From Pseudomonas putida (GTDB lineage: Bacteria; Pseudomonadota; Gammaproteobacteria; Pseudomonadales; Pseudomonadaceae), in NCBI RefSeq assembly GCF_002741075.1, contig NZ_CP016634.1, positions 62,001 through 126,000 on the forward strand: a DNA stretch of 64,000 nt. Direction: 5' to 3'. Below are positions 57,539 to 64,000 of this stretch, one piece after another (positions within the stretch are counted from its first letter, which is position 1; the number at the start of each line of letters is the position of its first letter). A program made the translations under genes and the position numbers. Below the pieces are notes generated by a model. The model did no database searches. It was not told where the DNA came from and worked only from the letters and a program-made list of their open reading frames with translations.

Positions 57539-58597
57539 ATGTTCTCTCCAGCGCCGCAAAAAGGTCGAGGCACGACCCACAATCCGCTCAATCGCTTTTC
57601 GCCCAGCCATTCGACGGTCGAAGACGATGGTTGGTATCAGGACGTGCCGCCGACCCAAGGTACCGAAATCCGGATCGAGACCGCCAAGACCATCATCACC
57701 CGCAACACTTCGCCCGACCTGCCCTTCGATCGCTCGATCAATCCCTACCGGGGTTGCGAGCATGGCTGCATCTACTGCTACGCCCGCCCCAGCCATGCCT
57801 ACTGGGACCTCTCTCCCGGCCTGGACTTCGAGACCAAGCTGATCGCCAAGACCAACGCCGCCGAGGTGCTCGAGCAACAGCTGAGCAAACCGGGCTACGT
57901 CTGTGCCCCGATCAACCTGGGCTCCAATACCGACCCCTACCAACCGATCGAACGAGAGCAGCAACTGACCCGGCGCCTGCTGCAGGTGCTGCTGCGCTAT
58001 CGTCATCCGGTAACCATCGTCACCAAGGGCGCATTGGTGCTGCGCGACCTCGACCTGCTGGCCGAACTCGCCAGCCAGCGCCTGGTGCGAGTCATGATCA
58101 GTCTCACGACCCTCGATGACGCGCTCAAGCGCATCCTCGAACCGCGCGCTGCGGCGCCCAAGGCTCGCCTGCGGGCGATCCGCGTGCTGCGCGAGGCCGG
58201 GGTACCGGTGGGGGTGCTGTGCTCGCCGATGATTCCGATGGTCAATGACAGCGAACTGGAACACCTGCTGGAGGCGGCGAAGGAAGCGGGCGCCCAGAGC
58301 GCGGCCTACATGATGTTGCGCCTGCCATTGGAAGTCGCGCCGCTGTTCGAGCAGTGGCTGCAGGACCAGTACCCGCAGCGCGCTGCCCACGTATTGAGCC
58401 TGATCCGCCAGAGCCGCGGGGGTGAGCTTTACGACAGCCGCTTCGGCACGCGCATGCGTGGCGAAGGGGTGTTCGCCGAGTTGCTGGCGCAGCGGTTTCG
58501 CAAGGCGGCCAGGCGGCTGGAGTTCGAGGGGCGTGAGGCGCAGGCGCTCGATTGCACGGCTTTTTGCCCGCCGGGCGGGCAGATGGCGTTGTTTTGA
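57539..58597 (+). CDS. PA0069-family radical SAM protein
   Basis: 352 aa. Radical-SAM cluster CxxxCxxC in NPYRGCEHGCIYCYARPSHAYWDLSPGLDFETKL, then LGSNTDPYQPIEREQQLTRRLLQVL and VGVLCSPMIPMVNDSELE, as in the Rv2578c/PA0069 family, which is related to spore photoproduct lyase (SplB). Start chosen at the ATG with GGAG six bases upstream. The LexA box fits the P. aeruginosa homologue, reported in its SOS regulon; a DNA-damage role is likely but unproven. Confidence 0.9.
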   Translation: MFSPAPQKGRGTTHNPLNRFSPSHSTVEDDGWYQDVPPTQGTEIRIETAKTIITRNTSPDLPFDRSINPYRGCEHGCIYCYARPSHAYWDLSPGLDFETKLIAKTNAAEVLEQQLSKPGYVCAPINLGSNTDPYQPIEREQQLTRRLLQVLLRYRHPVTIVTKGALVLRDLDLLAELASQRLVRVMISLTTLDDALKRILEPRAAAPKARLRAIRVLREAGVPVGVLCSPMIPMVNDSELEHLLEAAKEAGAQSAAYMMLRLPLEVAPLFEQWLQDQYPQRAAHVLSLIRQSRGGELYDSRFGTRMRGEGVFAELLAQRFRKAARRLEFEGREAQALDCTAFCPPGGQMALF

Positions 58598-58721
58598 TGG
58601 AGTAGGTAGTCGTTTTTTTCACATCCGTAGGAGCCGGCCTTGGCGGCGAACACCGGCGTAGCCGGTGCCATCCATAACGGTGCCGTCCCCTGCGGTGTTT
58701 GGGTAAATTCAACCGTTCGCG
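58598..58721. other. Short intergenic region with imperfect inverted repeats
   Basis: Between the convergent radical-SAM and RTX genes. Contains GGAGCCGGCCTTGGCGGCG, ACCGGCGTAGCCGGT and GCCATCCATAACGGTGCC, likely a terminator or REP remnant; no gene. Confidence 0.5.
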
Positions 58722-61700
58722 TCAGCGCCAGTTGGCGGCCAGCACCGGCTGCAAGGCTTGCGCCTGTGCCGCGTCAAAGCTGCTGGCTGCCACGCCGGGC
58801 GGTGCGAACGCCGCCATGGCTTGGACTAGTTGCTCGACATTGCGTTCCGACAGGTGCTGGCCATTACCGGCAACGATGTCGCGCATTCGGGCTGGGTTGC
58901 TGGCATACCAGTCATGCACGGTGACCTGCTGCTCGCTGCCGATATGACTGATCAACAGGTCGTCGCCTTGGTGCTGGAACCACAGTTGCTCGGGTAGCAC
59001 GGGCTTGCCGAAGGTCAGGGTACCCTTGGAGCCCCTGAACGTAACGTCGGTACGGCCTTCGCCGACTTCCACTTTGCTCATTTCTCCCATCACCAACAGG
59101 TTGTTATGGCCCTTGCCCAAGGTGATGCTGGCAAAACGGGACGAAGACTCGATGCGGTTGTCGCCGTCGCCGACCACCAGTTTTCGGGCCTGTCCGGTGA
59201 CCGTGTTGCGACCATTCCCCAGGGTGATTTCGGCGAACGAGCCTGAGCTTTCGACCAGGTTGTCGCCATGGCCTGCCACCAGCTTGTCGACACCGCCCTT
59301 GACCCTGTTGTTGCCGTCGCCCAGGGTTACTTCGGCGCGGGAGCCTGTTGCGAACACCTGCTGGTCTTCCTTACCCAGGAGGGTGGCCTTCGCGCCGCTG
59401 CCGAGCAACGCCAGGTGACGTCCACCGCTGGCGGTTACCTCGGTGAACGCGTTGCCCAGGTTCACGGCATACTGGTCGTCGGCCAAGGTGAGTTTGTCGA
59501 ACATCGGCACGGTCAGCAGCATGGGCTCGACCATCAGGTGCAGCACCGCGCTGGCCTCGGTGCCGGCATCTACCTTGATGGTGTAGTTGGCGCTGAGGCC
59601 TATCTGCGGGGTGCCGACGAGCGAGGCCTGGGTCGGGTCGAAGTTCATCCAGGCGGGCAGTGGCGAGCCATCCGCCAGGCTGACCTGGTAAACCGGGGTC
59701 TGCTCCTTCAGAGGCTGGCTGAACAACCCGCCCAGGGAGCCTGCACTCCAGGTCTGGCCTGCGGCAATTAGTTGGTAGGCCTGGGCCGGCGCGCTCGGCT
59801 GGTCATCGAAGCGCTTGCGCCAGTCGTCCTTGCCGCGATTGAGCAGGTCGTTCAGGTCCGGGATGCGATGATCCGGAATGCTGAAGGGCGGCACCCGCAC
59901 ATCGGGAATCTTGATGTCGGGACGCTCGACGCTCGGCGTGAGCCGGTCGGGGATCTCGATGGGCTTGACCCGGTCCGGTAATGACAGTTCGAACCCTGGC
60001 AAGCGGATTGGCGGTAGCGCGGGCTGGCCGGTTTCCACCGGCAGGTGGGCGCTGGCGAAGATAAAGTCGTTGGCGTCGATCTGGGCCACTTCGATGGCGT
60101 CGAGGTAGACCAGGTTGACCGGCTGGCTGGCGCCACGCAGCACGTTGGTGCTCAGTTCAACCCCGTGGATCTGCGACAGGCCATTGATGGTGCCGCGGTT
60201 CTTCTGGACGATATTGAGCTCGTCGAAGCAGGTGACGCCGACCTGACTCAGGTCGATCTTGTCGATGCCATGGCGGAAGCCGCGCAAGGCGTTGCGGTAG
60301 TCACTGGCATTGAACTGGTGGCTGATGACGAAGCGGTCCGAGGTGGCGCTGTCGTGGCTGTAGACCTTGCCTGCCAGCGCGGCGACCAATTGCCCGTCGG
60401 CACCACTGCTCATGCTCACGCCCTGGGCGCCACCGTTGAGCACCACGGTGCCGGTGACGCTACCGCTGTCCACGTTGGGCTGGCTGCTGCTGACATAGCT
60501 GGCCGGGGCGATGAAGCGATCCTGGAACTGGAAGTTCGCGGCGCCGATATTGCCCAGCGACTGTCCGCTCAGCAGGATGTGCTGGCCATTGCCCAGGCCG
60601 ACCCGGACATCCGCGCCCTGTTGCAGCAGGGCCAGGTCGGCGAAGGTCTTGCTGGTGAAGCCGACCAGGTCGATGACCTCCCCTTTCGCCGCTTCGAAGC
60701 GGTGCAGGGTGTTCTGGCCGGCGTCGCGACGGTGGACCACGAAGAAGTCCTTGCCGCTGCCGCCGGTCAAGCTGTTGTTACCCCGGCCACCATCGAGCAG
60801 GGCATCGGCGTTGCCGGCCACCAGGGTGTCGTTGCCGTCACCACTGATGAGGTTGTGCACGCTGCTCGGGTTGCGCAGGGTAAGCGCCGCGCCGCCGAGG
60901 CTGGCCACGCCAGTGGCCAGGTTGACCTGGACATCGCCGCTGACCGCTGCGGCATTGAGGGTATTGCGTCCGCCCGCTGTGCCGTTGCCGGCATCATCCA
61001 GCACTCTGCGGCTGGCCTGGCCCTGCACCGCTTTGAGGTACTCATCGGTGTAGAAGTAGGTGTCGTCCGCGCTGGCCTTGCTGCCATACAGGCGCAGGGC
61101 CCAGTTGTTGAGGGTCAGCGGCTGGCCGTTGCTGGCGTCCTTGACCTCGAGGGTCCATGTGCCGGCTGATCGTTCGCCCCAGTCGCGGGTGCTCATGAAA
61201 CTATACTTGAAGGCCCCGGAGCGCGTGCTGCCCATGTCGGCGTCGCTGGCGCCGGCCATCCCCTGCGGCACCTTGCCGGTGCGGTCGAGCAGGATGCTGC
61301 GGGTGCCGTCGGGCGATACCAGGGTGACCGTGAGGTCGCCAAGGCGGCCGACGCTGGCATCCAGGTCGATCTCCACGTGCTCGACGTTAAGCCCGGCATC
61401 CATCTGCACCGAGCTGCTCAGGCTGTCGCCACCGACCAGGGTTTTGCCCAAGGCGCCACTGCTGGCGCTGAATACGCTTTCGTCGGCGCCGGTGGTGCGG
61501 GTCATCCAGCTTTCGGCCAGGCGCACTGCGGCGCGGGCGTCCACTTCGCCAAAACCGTAGTCGTGGCTGGTGTGCATGCCGCCGCCGTTCCAGTTGCGCG
61601 CGCCGTTGTCGTCCCAGCGGGTAGCACTGTCGTTGACCCGGCGGGCCGACAGCGCAAGGATCTGCTGCACATCGCGGTAGCCCAGGTTGGGGTTGGCTTC

Positions 61701-64000
61701 GAGCATCAGTGCGGCCACGCCGGAGACGATCGGCGCGGCGAAGCTGGTGCCTTGCATGCTGGTGTAGTCGTTGCCGAAGGTCGAGCCGCGCTCGGTCTCC
61801 ACCAGGCGGCTGGTGGATAGCACGTTGCTGCCAGGGGCCGAAACCAGCAGGCTGGCGCCGGGGTTGGAGAACGGCGTCGAACCGATCTGCAGGGTCGACA
61901 GGTCGCCCTGGGCGTTGATCGCGCCCACTTCGATCGAGAAGCGGTTGTTGCTGGTCAGCGAGCCTTGGGCGCTACCGCCGAGGGCGCGCTGGTTGCCGCC
62001 TGCGGTGACAATCACTGTGCCAAGGCCGCCGCGACCGTTGTGCGCGGCATAGCGGGCGTTGGCCGCCAGGGCGCTGGCGGTGTCGATGGCGCCGTTCTGC
62101 AGGTTGCTGATGGCGAAGTCGTTCTGGAAGCCCCAGCTGTGGTTGGCGACGTCGTAGTTGACCATGTTGCCCAGGCCGGTCAGGTCGTCGCCCTTGTTGG
62201 CCAGGTAGAAGCCGCTGAGCTTGGCGTCATAGGCCACGCCCACGCCGCCCTGGTCGTTGTACCCGGCCACCATCACCCCGGCGACCATGGTCGCGTGGTT
62301 GGAGGCCAGCTCTGGCAGCACGCCCTTGTCGCGCTGGGTCTTGAGCCAGGCCTGGTCGACGTTGGCGGCGAGGTCCGGGTGCTGGATGTCGAAGATTTCC
62401 GGCGCCGTGGCGAACTCGCCACCGGGCTCGAACATGGCGATTCGCACGCCCTTGCCGGTGTAGTCGTGCCACACCGGTAGCACGTTGGTGTCGCTCAGGT
62501 ACCACTGCTGGGCGGCCAGCGGGTCGTCTGGCATGCCGGCATCGAGCAGGGTCACGCTGGCGCGCATCGGCGCGGTCTGGCCGCTGCCCAGGTCGACCAC
62601 CGAGGCTGACTTGTTGCCCTGGGCATCGATGATGCCGTACTTGAAGCCCATCATGCCGGTGTAACCGGCCAGCGGGGTGAACAGCACGTCACCTTGGGCG
62701 GTGAGGCTGACCGAGCCGCCAGTAGCGTCGCCAATGTTGTCGATGCGTAGGCCACCCTGGCTGGCGAGCAGCAGGTCGTTGGCCAGCAGGCTGCTGGCGG
62801 CTATCAGGTGGGTGCGGTTGCGGTCGAAGCGCTGGCCGTCCTTGTCCTGGCGCAGCACGTCGGCCACCGGCATGGCGTTGAGTTGCGACAGGTCCACGGC
62901 GGAAATGTCGGAGAAGTTGAGCTTGTGGATGTTGCGCAGTTGCACGGCGCCGTCGCGCCCGGCCACGTTGTCGGCCACCTGGTAGCCGTTGCTGGTGTGG
63001 GTGATGCGGTACTCGCCGTACTTGCCGTGCAGGCTGACCAGGTTGGTGCCGGCGCCGCCGTCGATCCGAGCGTTGCCGTGGCCGACCTCGATCACATCGT
63101 CACCGGCTCCGCCGTGGATCACATCGTTGCCGCCACCGGCATGGATGATGCTGCCCCCTGCCGAGGCGTAGATCAGGTCGCCGTTGGGCCCGGCGTAGAT
63201 CACCGCCTTGCCGCTGCCCCCGATCAAGGTGTTATGGCCGCTGCCGCCGACCAGCACATCGTTGCCGGCGCCGCCGATCAGGGTGGCATTGCCTTCCCCG
63301 CCCTTGATGAACACACCGGCGCCACCGCCACTGCGGATTACGTCGTCGCCGCGGCCGCCCTGGGCGATGGTCAGCCCAGCCTTGGCCATGTTCAGCTCGA
63401 CGCCCTGGTCGCCGACGATCAGCACTGTGTCGCGGCCGCCGTTGCCCTGGATGTTCTGTGGGTTGTCGCTGGCGCTGATGACGAAGACATCGTCGCCAGC
63501 AGCCCCGACGTACGTATTGCTACCGCCACCGCCGACCAGCCAACTGCCGCTGGCGCTCGCGGAGAGGCGGTCATCGCCGCTGCCGCCGTACAGGTTGTTC
63601 ACCCCCAGCGCCGTGGCGTCCAGGTGTTCGCCTTGGGTGCTGGTGCTGCTGTAGGCCGTGGTCGTGGCGCCGTCGCTGCTGGAGGTCACGCGCAGGCCAT
63701 TGCCTTGGCGGGTGGTGGTGCTGCTCACCGGGTCGCCGAGGAAGTCCACCGCCAGCGCTTCGCGGGTATTGCCGCCAATGACGAACGAACCCCGGGCCAG
63801 CACGCGGCTGCCATCGCGGGTCTCGCCAGGTGTGCCGGCGGCGCGCACGTTGATCTGGGTGATGCCTAGCTCGGTCAGGGTCTTCAGTTCGCCGCCGTCG
63901 ACGCGGGCGTCATGGCTGGCATCTACCCAGACGCGCAGCTGGTTCCAGATCGGGTCGCGGGCATCGATGATGCCATCGCCGTTGCCATCCTCGCTGGCCA
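58722..64000 (-). CDS. Giant RTX protein with embedded S8 subtilase and P domain (5' end outside window)
   Basis: The frame is open to the window edge (1,759 codons seen). Numbering from a GTG at 63848. Upstream lies an EF-hand-like DGNGDGIIDARD and a GELKTLTELGITQI segment typical of giant RTX adhesins. Then RTX repeats (86-270; GGSGDDRL, GGAGNDVLVGGSG), a cadherin-like segment (325-420), an S8 subtilase (about 440-780: E474 at the usual Asp site, H518, N619, S702 in GTSFAAP) and a proprotein-convertase P domain (about 790-925). Next are more RTX (995-1045), a proline-rich linker (1275-1335), a putative-Ig domain (1355-1440), imperfect repeats (1455-1610) and an HCBP-related C terminus (LWFQHQGDDLLISHIG). 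Probably secreted by a type I system through its C terminus. Adhesin/protease roles are inferred. Confidence 0.85.
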   Translation of the reverse strand, partial: ASEDGNGDGIIDARDPIWNQLRVWVDASHDARVDGGELKTLTELGITQINVRAAGTPGETRDGSRVLARGSFVIGGNTREALAVDFLGDPVSSTTTRQGNGLRVTSSSDGATTTAYSSTSTQGEHLDATALGVNNLYGGSGDDRLSASASGSWLVGGGGSNTYVGAAGDDVFVISASDNPQNIQGNGGRDTVLIVGDQGVELNMAKAGLTIAQGGRGDDVIRSGGGAGVFIKGGEGNATLIGGAGNDVLVGGSGHNTLIGGSGKAVIYAGPNGDLIYASAGGSIIHAGGGNDVIHGGAGDDVIEVGHGNARIDGGAGTNLVSLHGKYGEYRITHTSNGYQVADNVAGRDGAVQLRNIHKLNFSDISAVDLSQLNAMPVADVLRQDKDGQRFDRNRTHLIAASSLLANDLLLASQGGLRIDNIGDATGGSVSLTAQGDVLFTPLAGYTGMMGFKYGIIDAQGNKSASVVDLGSGQTAPMRASVTLLDAGMPDDPLAAQQWYLSDTNVLPVWHDYTGKGVRIAMFEPGGEFATAPEIFDIQHPDLAANVDQAWLKTQRDKGVLPELASNHATMVAGVMVAGYNDQGGVGVAYDAKLSGFYLANKGDDLTGLGNMVNYDVANHSWGFQNDFAISNLQNGAIDTASALAANARYAAHNGRGGLGTVIVTAGGNQRALGGSAQGSLTSNNRFSIEVGAINAQGDLSTLQIGSTPFSNPGASLLVSAPGSNVLSTSRLVETERGSTFGNDYTSMQGTSFAAPIVSGVAALMLEANPNLGYRDVQQILALSARRVNDSATRWDDNGARNWNGGGMHTSHDYGFGEVDARAAVRLAESWMTRTTGADESVFSASSGALGKTLVGGDSLSSSVQMDAGLNVEHVEIDLDASVGRLGDLTVTLVSPDGTRSILLDRTGKVPQGMAGASDADMGSTRSGAFKYSFMSTRDWGERSAGTWTLEVKDASNGQPLTLNNWALRLYGSKASADDTYFYTDEYLKAVQGQASRRVLDDAGNGTAGGRNTLNAAAVSGDVQVNLATGVASLGGAALTLRNPSSVHNLISGDGNDTLVAGNADALLDGGRGNNSLTGGSGKDFFVVHRRDAGQNTLHRFEAAKGEVIDLVGFTSKTFADLALLQQGADVRVGLGNGQHILLSGQSLGNIGAANFQFQDRFIAPASYVSSSQPNVDSGSVTGTVVLNGGAQGVSMSSGADGQLVAALAGKVYSHDSATSDRFVISHQFNASDYRNALRGFRHGIDKIDLSQVGVTCFDELNIVQKNRGTINGLSQIHGVELSTNVLRGASQPVNLVYLDAIEVAQIDANDFIFASAHLPVETGQPALPPIRLPGFELSLPDRVKPIEIPDRLTPSVERPDIKIPDVRVPPFSIPDHRIPDLNDLLNRGKDDWRKRFDDQPSAPAQAYQLIAAGQTWSAGSLGGLFSQPLKEQTPVYQVSLADGSPLPAWMNFDPTQASLVGTPQIGLSANYTIKVDAGTEASAVLHLMVEPMLLTVPMFDKLTLADDQYAVNLGNAFTEVTASGGRHLALLGSGAKATLLGKEDQQVFATGSRAEVTLGDGNNRVKGGVDKLVAGHGDNLVESSGSFAEITLGNGRNTVTGQARKLVVGDGDNRIESSSRFASITLGKGHNNLLVMGEMSKVEVGEGRTDVTFRGSKGTLTFGKPVLPEQLWFQHQGDDLLISHIGSEQQVTVHDWYASNPARMRDIVAGNGQHLSERNVEQLVQAMAAFAPPGVAASSFDAAQAQALQPVLAANWR

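Overview
The window reads as chromosomal DNA of a fluorescent Pseudomonas, most likely of the P. putida group. Reasons are the high-GC codon use, the gene content and order (czcCBA, OprD porin, glyQS, gmhB, trkA-rsmB-fmt-def, dprA-tsaC-hemF-aroE, trpI/trpBA, prlC), and repeated inverted REP elements of the GCGGGTTTACCCGCG type. From memory this order matches the origin-proximal arc of P. putida chromosomes. I saw no rRNA, tRNA, CRISPR array or prophage.

Layout. 1-8.7 kb: a heavy-metal module, with an HME-type RND efflux operon (czcCBA, minus strand, czcA cut by the window edge), an OprD-family porin and an OmpR-type response regulator. The regulator is split by an IS3-family element with 26-bp ends and an ATG target duplication. 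Removing the element restores an exact 224-codon frame. A shared AT-rich box lies in all three promoters. 8.7-11.5 kb: a gene-poor accessory pocket of unrecognised proteins. 11.5-17 kb: a sulfide/persulfide module, with a FisR-like sigma-54 activator divergent from an MBL-fold persulfide dioxygenase-like gene, a sulfide:quinone reductase and a TauE/SafE exporter, then a convergent LysR gene. 17-20.6 kb: a GMC oxidoreductase and an MHS-type transporter. 20.8-33.3 kb: core genes for lipid and LPS synthesis, glycyl-tRNA synthetase, DNA repair, potassium uptake, rRNA and initiator-tRNA modification, peptide deformylation, DNA uptake and t6A synthesis. 33.3-37 kb: a small unknown protein behind a strikingly structured leader, then quinone reductase, hemF and aroE. 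37-42.2 kb: a probable choline-O-sulfate module (betC, choX-like binding protein, SulP permease, and a LysR regulator broken by a one-base frameshift). 42.2-46.4 kb: a reductase-like gene, a DOPA-dioxygenase-like gene, trpBA and trpI. 46.4-52.9 kb: small stress and envelope genes, including two paralogous pairs (DUF1161 and PA0061/PA0062-like lipoproteins). 53-57.5 kb: two M3 metallopeptidases around a zinc-ribbon gene. 57.5-58.6 kb: a radical-SAM gene behind a LexA box. 58.7 kb to the end: the C-terminal 1,759 codons of a giant secreted RTX protein with an embedded subtilisin-like domain.

How the parts fit. The metal operon probably lost its normal control through the IS insertion. The sulfide operon carries a full local circuit: cysteine-rich sensor-activator, repeated upstream elements, a -24/-12 promoter and three coupled genes. 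Starts were moved from the longest frame to an internal start where a Shine-Dalgarno sequence and family length agreed. Candidates most worth a second look are the tandem-hairpin leader at 33.49-33.66 kb, the IS-broken regulator with its three shared boxes and a tiny His/Cys-rich divergent ORF, and the RTX-subtilase fusion with Glu at the usual catalytic Asp position. A run of twelve perfect DnaA-box nonamers confined to 18.7-41.7 kb also stands out. All matches were read by eye; no alignment or folding program was run.
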